Origin: Haloarcula rubra
GTDB taxonomy: Archaea; Halobacteriota; Halobacteria; Halobacteriales; Haloarculaceae
Reading direction: 5' to 3'
Assembly: GCF_019599465.1 (NCBI RefSeq)
Contig: NZ_RKLR01000002.1
Location: 620,001-684,000, forward strand
Length of the DNA: 64,000 bases
The position numbers and the translations under genes are program-made. Below are positions 17,112-25,700 of this stretch, piece by piece. How positions within the stretch are numbered: position 1 is the stretch's first letter; every line of letters starts with the position of its first letter. Under the pieces are notes generated by a model. It was not told the origin of the DNA. It saw only the letters and a list, made by a program, of their open reading frames with translations, and did not search any database.

Positions 17112-18119
17112 ATGAGCGACCCAGTTCGCGTTGGCCTCAACGGCTTCGGCCGTATCGGCCGCAACGTATTCCGAGCCTCGCTGGAGAACGACGACGTCGA
17201 AATCGTCGGTATCAACGACGTGATGGACGACGACGAGATCGACTACTTCGCCCAGTACGACACCGTGATGGGCAACCTCGAGGGTGCGAGCGTCGACGAC
17301 GGCGTCCTGACCGTCGACGGCACCGACTTCGAGGCGGGCGTCTTCCACGAGACGGACCCGACGGAACTCCCGTGGGACGACCTCGACGTCGACGTCGCCT
17401 TCGAGGCGACCGGCATCTTCCGCACCAAGGAGGACGCCAGCCAGCACCTCCAAGCGGGCGCCGACAAGGTGCTCATCTCCGCGCCGCCGAAGGGCGAGGA
17501 ACCCGTCAAGCAGATCGTCTACGGCGTCAACGAGGACGAGTACGACGGCGAGGACGTCGTCTCGAACGCCTCCTGTACGACCAACTCCATCACACCGGTC
17601 GCGAAGGTGCTCGACGAGGAGTTCGGCATCGAGGCAGGCCAGTTGACGACCGTCCACGCCTACACCGGCTCGCAGAACCTGATGGACGGCCCCAACAGCA
17701 AGCCGCGTCGCCGCCGCGCCGCCGCCGAGAACATCATCCCCACCTCGACCGGCGCCGCACAGGCCGCCACCGAGGTCCTGCCCGAACTGGAGGGCAAACT
17801 CGACGGGATGGCCATCCGCGTCCCGGTCCCGAACGGCTCTATCACGGAGTTCGTCGTCGACCTCGACGACGACGTCACCGAGAGCGACGTCAACGCCGCC
17901 TTCGAGGAGGCCGCCGAAGGTGAACTCGAAGGCGTGCTGGGCGTCACCAGCGAGGACGTCGTCTCCTCGGACATCCTCGGGGATCCCTACTCCACGCAGG
18001 TCGACCTCCAGTCGACGAACGTCGTCAGCGGGATGACGAAGATTCTGACGTGGTACGACAACGAGTACGGCTTCTCGAACCGGATGCTGGACGTCGCTCA
18101 GTACATCACCGAGCAGTAA
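17112..18119 (+). CDS. gap: Glyceraldehyde-3-phosphate dehydrogenase, bacterial type
   Basis: The 335-residue protein has the NAD(P) motif GLNGFGRIGRNVFRAS at the N-terminus, catalytic Cys155 in SNASCTTNS, and the paired-His and phosphate regions HAYTGSQNL and PTSTGAAQA. The class is the bacterial/eukaryotic type, which in haloarchaea such as Haloferax serves glucose catabolism; archaeal-type GAPDH is used for gluconeogenesis. It lies 151 bases upstream of pgk, so both steps of lower glycolysis are side by side, downstream of the glucan locus. A TTTACTCCG element near 17079 lies at leaderless spacing. Confidence 0.95.
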   Translation: MSDPVRVGLNGFGRIGRNVFRASLENDDVEIVGINDVMDDDEIDYFAQYDTVMGNLEGASVDDGVLTVDGTDFEAGVFHETDPTELPWDDLDVDVAFEATGIFRTKEDASQHLQAGADKVLISAPPKGEEPVKQIVYGVNEDEYDGEDVVSNASCTTNSITPVAKVLDEEFGIEAGQLTTVHAYTGSQNLMDGPNSKPRRRRAAAENIIPTSTGAAQAATEVLPELEGKLDGMAIRVPVPNGSITEFVVDLDDDVTESDVNAAFEEAAEGELEGVLGVTSEDVVSSDILGDPYSTQVDLQSTNVVSGMTKILTWYDNEYGFSNRMLDVAQYITEQ

Positions 18120-18140
18120 GCGCCGTCTCGACTCGCAGTA

Positions 18141-18146
18141 TCTTTT
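18141..18146 (+). terminator. Oligo-T stretch after gap
   Basis: TCTTTT follows the gap stop by 22 bases, before the pgk promoter. It is a weak candidate U-tract terminator. Confidence 0.3.
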
Positions 18147-18240
18147 CACCGCTCCCCGGAGTGGTCTCGCCGTCGATTCACGGGTACCGGCGGCGCTGGA
18201 CGCCCGTAGTGCGGTCGCCGGTCGCTCGACTCGGAAACGC

Positions 18241-18248
18241 CTATACAC
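18241..18248 (+). promoter_or_regulatory. TATA element for pgk
   Basis: The bases CTATACAC precede ATG 18271 by 23 to 30 bases, supporting leaderless transcription from that ATG instead of the in-frame TTG at 18259. So pgk has its own promoter despite its closeness to gap. Confidence 0.55.
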
Positions 18249-18270
18249 GGGGCCGGCGTTGTCTCGCCTG

Positions 18271-19476
18271 ATGACCTTCCAGACGCTCGACGACCTCGAG
18301 GACGGCCAACGCGTCCTCGTCCGACTCGACCTCAACTCGCCGGTCGAAGACGGCGAGGTGCAGGACAACCGCCGGTTCGACCGCCACGCGGAGACCGTCC
18401 GCGAACTGGTCGACCGCGACTTCGAAGTCGCCGTGCTGGCCCATCAGGGCCGCCCCGGTCGGGACGACTTCGTCTCGCTCGAACAACACGCCGACATCCT
18501 CGAATCGCATATCGACAGCGACGTCGAGTTCGTCGGCGACACGTTCGGGCCCGACGCTATCCACGACATCGCAGCCCTCGACGGTGGCGACGTCCTCGTC
18601 CTGGAGAACACCCGGATGTGTGACGAGGAACTCCCCGAGGAGGACCCCGAGGTCAAGTCCCAGACGGAGTTCGTCCAGACGCTGAAAGGCGAGTTCGACG
18701 CCTACGTCAACGACGCCTACTCGGCGGCCCACCGCTCGCACGCCTCGCTCGTGGGCTTCCCGCTGGTGATGGACGCCTACGCCGGCCGCGTGATGGAGAC
18801 AGAGTACGAGGCCAACACCGCCATCGCCGAGAAGGAGTTCGAGGGACAGGTGACGATGGTCGTCGGCGGCACCAAGGCCACCGACGTCATCGACGTGATG
18901 ACCCACTTAGACGAGAAGGTCGACGACTTCCTGCTGGGCGGTATCGCCGGCGAACTGTTCCTGCGGGCGGCGGGCTACCCCGTCGGCTACGACATCGACG
19001 ACGCCAACCTCTACGACGAGCAGTGGGAACAGAACAGCGAGAAGATAGAGTCGATGCTCGAGGACCACCGCGACCAGATTACGCTCGCGGTCGATTTAGC
19101 CTACGAGGACGAGGACGGCTCTCGGGCCGAACAGAGCGTCGACGACATCGAGGAGAAGACCGTCTCCTACCTCGACGTGGGGAGTGAGACGGTCATGGAG
19201 TACTCGCCGATAATCCGGGACTCCGAGGCCGTCTTCGTGAAGGGTGCACTCGGGATGTTCGAGGACGAGCGCTTCTCCGTGGGGACGGCGGGCGTCCTCG
19301 AAGCCATCGCGGACACCGACTGCTTCTCTGTGGTCGGCGGCGGCGACACCTCCCGGGCTATCGAGATGTACGGGATGTCAGAGGACGAGTTCGGCCACGT
19401 CTCTATCGCCGGCGGGGCCTACATCCGCGCGCTGACCGGTGCGGAACTGGTCGGCGTCGAGGTCCTCCAGCGCTAA
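18271..19476 (+). CDS. pgk: Phosphoglycerate kinase
   Basis: The 401-residue product starts MTFQTLDDLEDGQRVLVRLD. It shows the substrate-binding RLDLNSPV, HQGRPGRDDF and LENTRMC regions, the nucleotide-binding VVGGTKATDVI block and the C-terminal VVGGGDTSRAIE loop. It transfers phosphate between 1,3-bisphosphoglycerate and ADP. Its stop overlaps the stop of the convergent small gene by four bases (CTAA). Confidence 0.95.
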   Translation: MTFQTLDDLEDGQRVLVRLDLNSPVEDGEVQDNRRFDRHAETVRELVDRDFEVAVLAHQGRPGRDDFVSLEQHADILESHIDSDVEFVGDTFGPDAIHDIAALDGGDVLVLENTRMCDEELPEEDPEVKSQTEFVQTLKGEFDAYVNDAYSAAHRSHASLVGFPLVMDAYAGRVMETEYEANTAIAEKEFEGQVTMVVGGTKATDVIDVMTHLDEKVDDFLLGGIAGELFLRAAGYPVGYDIDDANLYDEQWEQNSEKIESMLEDHRDQITLAVDLAYEDEDGSRAEQSVDDIEEKTVSYLDVGSETVMEYSPIIRDSEAVFVKGALGMFEDERFSVGTAGVLEAIADTDCFSVVGGGDTSRAIEMYGMSEDEFGHVSIAGGAYIRALTGAELVGVEVLQR

Positions 19477-19616
19477 CGTTTCGTCATGGCGTGGCGTCGG
19501 CCGCGCCCGTCTTCGGGGTCGTAGACTGCCACCGGGCGGTTCTCACGGGGGCGGATTCGCGCGTGGCGGGCCGTCCAGTCACCGTCGTCGCGCTTTCGGG
19601 GAGCCATCGCAGACAT
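19473..19616 (-). CDS. Small basic protein, 47 residues, unknown function
   Basis: From ATG 19616 the product is MSAMAPRKRDDGDWTARHAR and then a 27-residue Arg-rich tail containing RPVAVYDPEDGRG. It has unusually many Arg residues for a halophile protein. On the minus strand the TATA-like AATTTA (19642-19647) lies 26 to 31 bases before this ATG, the leaderless spacing. The open frame extends further upstream but that part lacks support. It may bind nucleic acid; this is inference from charge alone. Confidence 0.5.
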   Translation of the reverse strand: MSAMAPRKRDDGDWTARHARIRPRENRPVAVYDPEDGRGRRHAMTKR

Positions 19617-19747
19617 AGCCACTGCTACGACCCTCGGTAGTAAATTCCTTGTGATTGATTGTGAAAAATACAACTCGGTCGTGAGTAAGTACTGACGACG
19701 GTCGCCCGAGTCGAAGTGTTTTCGACGCCAGCGCCCCACCTCCCGGT

Positions 19748-20326
19748 ATGTTCACCGGCATCGTCGAGGCGACGGGCGAGGTACAGGCAGTCGTGGACGA
19801 CGAGGGCGGCCGACGAGTTCGCATCGGCGCGCCGTTCGCGGGCCTCGACCACGGACAGTCGATAAGCGTCAGCGGCGCCTGTCTCACCGTCGAGAAGTTC
19901 GCCGACGGCGAGTGGTTCGAGGTGTTCCTCGCCCGCGAGACGCTCGCCCGCACGTACTTCGACGACCTCGCTGGAGGCGACGCGGTCAACCTCGAACGGG
20001 CGATGCCGGCCGACGGGCGGTTCGACGGGCACATCGTGCAGGGGCACGTCGACGCCACCGCCGAAATCACGGCTATCGAACGGGAGGGCGACGACTGGAC
20101 GTTCACGTTCTCCCTCCCCGAGACACAACGGGACTACCTCGTCGAGAAGGGCTCTATCACGGTCGACGGTATCAGTCTGACCGTCGCCGCCCGCGACGAC
20201 GAGTCCTTCGACGTGGCCATCATCCCGACGACGTACGACGAGACCACCCTCTCCGAGAAGTCGGTCGGCGACCCCGTGCATCTGGAGGTCGACGTCGTCG
20301 CGAAGTACGTCGAACAGCTCTGTTAG
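19748..20326 (+). CDS. ribE: Riboflavin synthase, alpha chain (bacterial type)
   Basis: The 192-residue protein begins with the diagnostic MFTGIVEATGEV and contains two lumazine-binding repeats: VSGACLTVEKF (first half) and VDGISLTVAAR (second half). It dismutates two 6,7-dimethyl-8-ribityllumazine molecules to riboflavin. Methanogens use an unrelated archaeal RibC, so this bacterial-type enzyme reflects the known haloarchaeal replacement. It is not in an operon with other rib genes. Its stop shares four bases (TTAG) with the convergent protease gene. Confidence 0.95.
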   Translation: MFTGIVEATGEVQAVVDDEGGRRVRIGAPFAGLDHGQSISVSGACLTVEKFADGEWFEVFLARETLARTYFDDLAGGDAVNLERAMPADGRFDGHIVQGHVDATAEITAIEREGDDWTFTFSLPETQRDYLVEKGSITVDGISLTVAARDDESFDVAIIPTTYDETTLSEKSVGDPVHLEVDVVAKYVEQLC

Positions 20327-21357
20327 GGGTCGAACTCGGTCCGCTCTGGTTCGTACGCCGTCTCCGCTGGCCCCGCGTTGGCCGTCCGGTAGGCCTGCCG
20401 GTAGGCGTCCAGTTTCCGCAACAGGAACAGGCCGAACACGCCGTCGTACACCAGCACGAACGCGAAGAAGGCGACCAACTGGTCGACGCCGAACACCACC
20501 GAGAGGACGCCCGTCGCCACGCCCGAGAGCGAGTTGTAGGTGGCGTGGATGACCGTCGCGATGAGCAACCCCTTCAGGACGATGGGGCCGGCGTCCTCGG
20601 GGTTGAACTTCGCGAGTCCGAGGTAGTAGCCCGCGAACGCGGAGTAGATGACGTGGCCGGGACCGGCCAGCGCCCGCACCGCCGCGATGTCGCTCCCGGC
20701 GTCGAACGCCGCCAGCGTCCCGGTGACGACGTCGGTGTTCTGGACGATGTACAGCGCGTTCTCGATGGTGGCGAAGCCGAGCCCCGCCGCCGCGCCGTAC
20801 ACCGCGCCGTCGATGACCGCGTCGAACCGGTCGTCGCGATAGGGGTACAGTCGGACGGCGAGCAGTTTCACGCTCTCCTCGACGGGGCCGACGACGAGGA
20901 AGAAGAAGAACAGCGTCCCGGCCGGCTGGAACAGGCCGAACCCGGAGCCGATGGCCTGCACCGGGCCGCCCAACACGACGTTCAGCAACCCGGCGAACCC
21001 GGCGAACAGCACCCCCAGCAGGAAGGTACCGACCAGCAGCGTCAGCGGTTCGGCGGTGGTCACGTCGGCGTACCAGATGTAGGCCGCGAGCAGCAACGCC
21101 GGCACGGCCGAGAGCGCGGCCAGTCCGGCGAACAGTGGCTGGACGCCCAGCGCGCCCAGACTGCCGAAGGCGACCTGTAACACCAGGATGGCGACGGCGA
21201 CGAGGATGACCAGTCCCCGGAGCGCCCACAGTCCGGCGTGATAGAGCCAGTGTGCGAACCGGTCCAACCGTGAGCGGACCTCCCAGTCGGCTATCTCGTA
21301 GAGGTCCGTCGACCGGTCGGCGTTCGACGCGACCGGGTCCCGCCGTCGCTTGTCCAT
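20323..21357 (-). CDS. PrsW-family intramembrane protease
   Basis: The start ATG 21357 (MDKRRRDPVASNADRSTDLY) gives 344 residues; the longer open frame upstream overlaps the pdxT promoter region. About eight hydrophobic segments follow. PrsW-type motifs are present in order: VGPVEESVKLLAV (EExxK), GFATIENALYI, GPGHVIYSAFAGYY and IHATYNSLSG. Such glutamic-type membrane proteases cut membrane substrates, for example anti-sigma factors in Bacillus. The haloarchaeal substrate is unknown and no partner gene is adjacent. Confidence 0.85.
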   Translation of the reverse strand: MDKRRRDPVASNADRSTDLYEIADWEVRSRLDRFAHWLYHAGLWALRGLVILVAVAILVLQVAFGSLGALGVQPLFAGLAALSAVPALLLAAYIWYADVTTAEPLTLLVGTFLLGVLFAGFAGLLNVVLGGPVQAIGSGFGLFQPAGTLFFFFLVVGPVEESVKLLAVRLYPYRDDRFDAVIDGAVYGAAAGLGFATIENALYIVQNTDVVTGTLAAFDAGSDIAAVRALAGPGHVIYSAFAGYYLGLAKFNPEDAGPIVLKGLLIATVIHATYNSLSGVATGVLSVVFGVDQLVAFFAFVLVYDGVFGLFLLRKLDAYRQAYRTANAGPAETAYEPERTEFDP

Positions 21358-21478
21358 GCACTGGTGGTGGGGAGCGCGCCACCTAACGGTTTGGCTCGCG
21401 GTAGCTGCTCGGAACGTGGCCGCGACGAGTCTCCGTCGAGACGAGAGTGTTTTGACGGTGCCCAGCCTACCACGTGAC

Positions 21479-22072
21479 ATGAGTCTACGGGCAGGCGTCC
21501 TCGCCGTGCAGGGCGACGTGTCGGAGCACGCCGCGGCCATCGAGCGTGCGGCGGCGGCCCACGGGGAGACGGCGGACGTCGTCGAGATACGCGAATCGGG
21601 CTTGGTTCCAGACTGCGACGTCCTCCTGATGCCGGGCGGGGAGTCGACGACCATCTCGCGGCTCATCGAACGCGAGGGCATCGACAGCGAAATCACGGCC
21701 CACGTCGAGGCCGGGAAGCCGGTGCTGGCGACGTGTGCGGGCCTCATCGTCGCCGCCAGCGACGCCCACGACGACCGCGTGGACACGCTGAACGTGCTGG
21801 ACGTGACCGTCGAGCGCAACGCCTTCGGCCGGCAGAAGGACAGTTTCGAGGCACCGCTCGACGTCGACGGACTGGCGTCGCCGTTCCCGGCCGTGTTCAT
21901 CCGCGCGCCGGTCATCGACTACGTCGCCGACAGCGTCGAGGTGCTGGCCTCGTGGGACGGCCGCCCCGTCGCGGTCCGTGACGGCCCCGTCGTCGGCACC
22001 TCCTTCCACCCCGAACTGACCGAGGACCCGCGCATCCACGACCTCGCGTTCTTCGACAGCGTGGAGTCGTAG
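21479..22072 (+). CDS. pdxT: Pyridoxal 5'-phosphate synthase glutaminase subunit PdxT
   Basis: From ATG 21479 (MSLRAGVLAVQGDVSEHAAA) there are 197 residues, the normal family size. The class I amidotransferase triad is visible: Cys86 in LATCAGLIV, and His177 and Glu179 in SFHPEL. LLMPGGESTTISRL is the oxyanion/PdxT motif. It supplies ammonia to PdxS for vitamin B6 synthesis; PdxS is not in this window. hisE follows 42 bases later on the same strand. Confidence 0.95.
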   Translation: MSLRAGVLAVQGDVSEHAAAIERAAAAHGETADVVEIRESGLVPDCDVLLMPGGESTTISRLIEREGIDSEITAHVEAGKPVLATCAGLIVAASDAHDDRVDTLNVLDVTVERNAFGRQKDSFEAPLDVDGLASPFPAVFIRAPVIDYVADSVEVLASWDGRPVAVRDGPVVGTSFHPELTEDPRIHDLAFFDSVES

Positions 22073-22114
22073 GGGTTCGACGGCCTGAAGGCACACCCCG
22101 CCGATTCCCGGCGT

Positions 22115-22408
22115 ATGGACGACGCCGACGACGTCATCGACGACCTGTTCGCGGTCATCGAGGACCGCAAGGAGCACCTCCCCGAGGACTCCTACACGGC
22201 CTCGCTGTTCACCCACGAGAAGGGCGAGAACGCCGTCCTGGAGAAACTCGGCGAGGAGACGACGGAACTGATTCTGGCCGCGAAAGACGACGACCACGAG
22301 GAACTGGCCCACGAGTCGGCCGACATCGTCTACCACCTGCTGGTGTTGCTGGCGATGAAGGACATGGACCTCGAGGACTTGCGGGCCGAACTGGCGGAGC
22401 GGCGGTAG
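22115..22408 (+). CDS. hisE: Phosphoribosyl-ATP pyrophosphatase
   Basis: The 97-residue MazG-fold protein shows KLGEETTELILAAKD and ELAHESADIVYHLLVLL, the two acidic helices that bind Mg and the pyrophosphate. It does the second step of histidine biosynthesis. The size is typical of a stand-alone HisE, not fused to HisI. It may be co-transcribed with pdxT. Confidence 0.93.
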   Translation: MDDADDVIDDLFAVIEDRKEHLPEDSYTASLFTHEKGENAVLEKLGEETTELILAAKDDDHEELAHESADIVYHLLVLLAMKDMDLEDLRAELAERR

Positions 22409-22539
22409 CGAGCGCGCGGGCGGAGCGGGGGTCTCGAAGCGCGAACGGGGAACGACGTGAACCGTGAGCGGTAGCGACGTCGCCTATCGAGGCCGTGTGA
22501 GGTAGACCATTTAAGACCGTCCCACCCTCGATACGAGGC

Positions 22540-24459
22540 ATGGACGCCGGCCGCTCCCCTATCGAACTACTCTGTGTGGACGACGACACGGAGGCGCTCG
22601 ACGCCCTCGCCACGGGGCTGGACCGTGCCGAGGGCGACTTCGCGGTCACGACGGCGACGGGAGCGGCCGACGCACTGGACAAGTTCGACCACGCGGCGTT
22701 CGACTGTATCGTCAGCGAGGCCGCCATGGCCGACATCGACGGCCTCGCCTTCCTGCAGGCGGTTCGAGCCGAGCATCCGGACTTCCCGTTCGTCCTCTTC
22801 ACCGCACAGGGTAGCGAGTCGCTGGCGAGCGACGCCATCGCCGCCGGCGTCTCCGAGTACATGCAGCGAGACGGCGACGACGGTCGGTATCGACTGCTCG
22901 CTCGCCGCGTGCGTACCGTCGTCGAACGACACCGAGCGACGCGGGCGGCCGCCGAGACCAAGGCCAGCACCGAGATACTGTTGGACGCCGCGCCCGACGC
23001 GATTCTCGCCACCGTCGACGGGCGCGTCGTGTACGCCAACCCCGCCGCCGCCGACTTCTTCGAGGTCGGGGAGCGTGACGCCCTCGTCGGCCGGCCGGTC
23101 GACGACGTCGTCACTGGCGGGAGCGACGTGTTCGAGGCGGAGCGGGCGGCCGGACAGACGGCCCACGCCGTCGAGACGACGGTCCGGCGTGGCGACGGGT
23201 CGACGGTCATCGCGACGGTGACCGCCTGTACCGTCACGTGGGACGGGGCGGCGGCCGTCGTCGGTATCTTCCAGCACACGACCGAGTCGGACACTCGCGA
23301 ACGCCGTCTCGAAGCCCTCCACGAGGCGACGCGGGAGTTCATGGGCTGTGAACGACGGGACACGGTGGCCGGCATCGGCGTCACGGCGGCCTCCGAGATA
23401 CTCGGTCTCGACGCGAACGCGGTCCATCTGGTCGACGACGACGGACACCTCGAACCGGTCGCCGCGACCGCGGCGTTGCGCGATCTCGTCGGCGACCTCG
23501 GGTCGTTCACCGGCGACGACAGTATCGCGTGGCGCGTCTACGAGAGCGGCGAGATGACGGCGCTCTCCGACGTTCGGGACGACCCCGACGTTCACAACCC
23601 CGACACGCCGATTCGGAGCGAACTGTACCTGCCACTGGGCGACCACGGAATCCTCATCGCCGCGTCCACCGTCGCCGACGCGTTCGACGAACAGGACGTG
23701 GCGCTCGGACAGGTCCTCGCCGCCAACATGGAGGCGGCGCTGGACGCGGTGGTCCGCGACGACGAGTTGCGCGAACGCGAACGGGAACTGGCGGCCCAGA
23801 ACGACCGTCTGGAGCGGTTTGCCAGCGTGGTGAGCCACGACCTCCGGAACCCGCTCAACGTCGCGTCCGGGCGCCTCGAACTGGTCCGCGAGGAGTGTGA
23901 CAGCGAGCATCTGGACGCTATCGACCGGTCGCTCCGCCGGATGGAGGCGCTCATCGAGGACCTGCTGATGGTCGCGAAGACGGGTGAGGGGGTCTCCGAC
24001 CTCGAACCCGTCGACGTCGGCGCTGTCGTCGAGGAGTGCTGGGCGACCGTGGAGACGGGGGCGGCGACGCTGGTGGTGGAGACGGACGCGCGGATTCTGG
24101 CCGACGTGACGCGGTTCAAACAGCTACTGGAGAACCTCGTCCGGAACGCCGTAGAGCACAGCTCTGCGACCGGTTCGGCCCAGTCCGACGACGACGCCGG
24201 AGGTAGTGGAGCCGTGACCGTCACCGTCGGCGACTGTCCCGGCGGGTTCTACGTCGCCGACGACGGGCCCGGCATCCCCGAGGCCGACCGGGAGAAAGTG
24301 TTCGAGAGCGGCTACTCGACGCGGACCGACGGCACCGGGTTCGGGCTGGCAATCGTCGAACAGATAGCCGGGGCACACGGCTGGGACGTGCGGGTCACCG
24401 AGAGCGCCGACGGCGGCGCCAGATTCGAGATTACCGGCGTGGAGACTGCCGACACGTGA
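22540..24459 (+). CDS. Hybrid sensor histidine kinase: receiver-PAS-GAF-HisKA-HATPase
   Basis: The 639-residue protein is soluble. A receiver domain (1-125) begins ELLCVDDDTEALD, but the expected phospho-acceptor Asp is Glu60 (IVSEAAMADIDG). A PAS domain (about 140-255; AAPDAILATVDGRVVYANPA) and a GAF domain (about 265-410) follow. HisKA has His433 in VVSHDLRNPLNVASG; the ATPase domain has LLENLVRNAVEHS, DDGPGIPEADREKVF and GTGFGLAIVEQIAGAHG. It likely senses an intracellular cue and phosphorylates a separate regulator. The Asp to Glu change suggests the receiver is either inert or fixed in an active-like state. No response regulator is adjacent. Confidence 0.9.
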   Translation: MDAGRSPIELLCVDDDTEALDALATGLDRAEGDFAVTTATGAADALDKFDHAAFDCIVSEAAMADIDGLAFLQAVRAEHPDFPFVLFTAQGSESLASDAIAAGVSEYMQRDGDDGRYRLLARRVRTVVERHRATRAAAETKASTEILLDAAPDAILATVDGRVVYANPAAADFFEVGERDALVGRPVDDVVTGGSDVFEAERAAGQTAHAVETTVRRGDGSTVIATVTACTVTWDGAAAVVGIFQHTTESDTRERRLEALHEATREFMGCERRDTVAGIGVTAASEILGLDANAVHLVDDDGHLEPVAATAALRDLVGDLGSFTGDDSIAWRVYESGEMTALSDVRDDPDVHNPDTPIRSELYLPLGDHGILIAASTVADAFDEQDVALGQVLAANMEAALDAVVRDDELRERERELAAQNDRLERFASVVSHDLRNPLNVASGRLELVREECDSEHLDAIDRSLRRMEALIEDLLMVAKTGEGVSDLEPVDVGAVVEECWATVETGAATLVVETDARILADVTRFKQLLENLVRNAVEHSSATGSAQSDDDAGGSGAVTVTVGDCPGGFYVADDGPGIPEADREKVFESGYSTRTDGTGFGLAIVEQIAGAHGWDVRVTESADGGARFEITGVETADT

Positions 24460-24543
24460 GACGGGCGCTATCTGCCGCCCGGGTCTTTCGACGTTCGAAA
24501 CGAGCGTGACACTTTTTGCAGTTCCAGTTCGCTCACACGTCGT

Positions 24544-25296
24544 ATGAGTACGTCGACAGTTCGAGGTACGGTCGCGGGGATGGGGCAACGGGCGAACCCG
24601 GCGTTCGCCGGCGGGGTGGTCGCCGTCGCGGTGGCGGCGCTGACCTACGCGACGACGACGGCGTCGGTCCAGCACCACACGTACGTCCACGTGATGGCCG
24701 GCGTCCTCTGGACGGGGACGGACATCTTCATCGGCGCTATCCTCGGTCCGGTCGTCGGGAGTCTCGACGAGCAACAGAGCGCCGCGGTCTTCGAGAAGTT
24801 GACGCCGAAGACCGCCTTCTTCCTCCCGTCGATGGCGTTTCTCACCATCGCGTCGGGCCTCGCGCTGGCGCTCCGACTGGGCGTCTTCACGAACCCGGAC
24901 CCGTGGCTCGCCCTGTTCACGGCGGCGAACCTGATTCCGGTGTTGCTCTTGCTGGGGTGGCGGCTGAACGCGTGGTCGGACTGGCGCTGGCGCCTCCCCT
25001 TCGCCGTCGCCACCGTCGGGTCGCTCGCGTGGGTCGCGACGACCGTCGGCCAGTTCCGGATGACCGAACCCGCAATCGCCGTCGCACTCGTCCTCGTGAC
25101 GGTTCTCTCGGTGCAGGGCTTCGGCTTCCTGATGCCGGGCGAAATCCGCATCTACAGGGAGATGACCTCGGCCGCCCCCGACGCCGGCATCATCTCGGCC
25201 ATCGGGCGACAGAACGCCATGCTCGGCGGCGTGCAGGGACTCGTCCAACTGCTGCTTATCGCGGACATGGTGTACCTCCGGTACGGCGGGTTCTGA
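24544..25296 (+). CDS. Polytopic membrane protein, CopD/DUF2269-like
   Basis: The 250-residue protein has about six membrane helices. The second carries HVMAGVLWTGTDIFIGAILG, resembling the His/Trp helix of CopD-type proteins. The stretch FRMTEPAIAVALVLV and a C-terminal GIISAIGRQNAMLGGVQG loop follow. Family assignment is tentative and function unknown; heme or copper handling is possible. A CTTTTTGCAG element near 24513 may be its promoter. It ends five bases from a convergent gene. Confidence 0.65.
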   Translation: MSTSTVRGTVAGMGQRANPAFAGGVVAVAVAALTYATTTASVQHHTYVHVMAGVLWTGTDIFIGAILGPVVGSLDEQQSAAVFEKLTPKTAFFLPSMAFLTIASGLALALRLGVFTNPDPWLALFTAANLIPVLLLLGWRLNAWSDWRWRLPFAVATVGSLAWVATTVGQFRMTEPAIAVALVLVTVLSVQGFGFLMPGEIRIYREMTSAAPDAGIISAIGRQNAMLGGVQGLVQLLLIADMVYLRYGGF

Positions 25297-25300
25297 CCCG

Positions 25301-25618
25301 CTACGCCTCGACCGGTTCGAAGCGGTGCCGGACGACGTCGCTGTCGTCGTCCCACTCGAACTCGTCGTGGACGCGGTTCAGGCGTTCCCGGTAGGACTCG
25401 AGGTCGTCCGACCCCTCTCGCCGGGCGTCCTCGTCGGTCACGTCACCGAGCGTCCGGTGGGTCACGTCCGTCACCTCGAAGCGCTGGCCGTCTATCTCGA
25501 AGGTGTCGCCCTCATCGGCGTACTGGTGGCCGCGGTGCATCTGTGTCACCCGACCCGCGGCGGCCATCTGCTGGACGTGCTCGTTGGGCAGTATCTCGCC
25601 GGCGTCGATGTGTGCCAT
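25301..25618 (-). CDS. ASCH domain protein
   Basis: From ATG 25618 (MAHIDAGEILPNEHVQQMAA) there are 105 residues. The compact beta-barrel pattern (HRGHQYADEGDTFEIDGQRF, EVTDVTHRTLGDVTDEDARR) and a C-terminal helix matching EWDDDSDVVRHRFEPV fit the ASCH fold, which is related to PUA and thought to bind RNA. The role is unknown. It lies between two membrane protein genes without evident linkage. Confidence 0.7.
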   Translation of the reverse strand: MAHIDAGEILPNEHVQQMAAAGRVTQMHRGHQYADEGDTFEIDGQRFEVTDVTHRTLGDVTDEDARREGSDDLESYRERLNRVHDEFEWDDDSDVVRHRFEPVEA

Positions 25619-25700
25619 ACCGGGCCTCGGGACGCCACGGAGAAAAACGTGTGCCGCCGACCGTCGGAGCGCGGCCGTCGAGTCCGGGCACGACGACACC

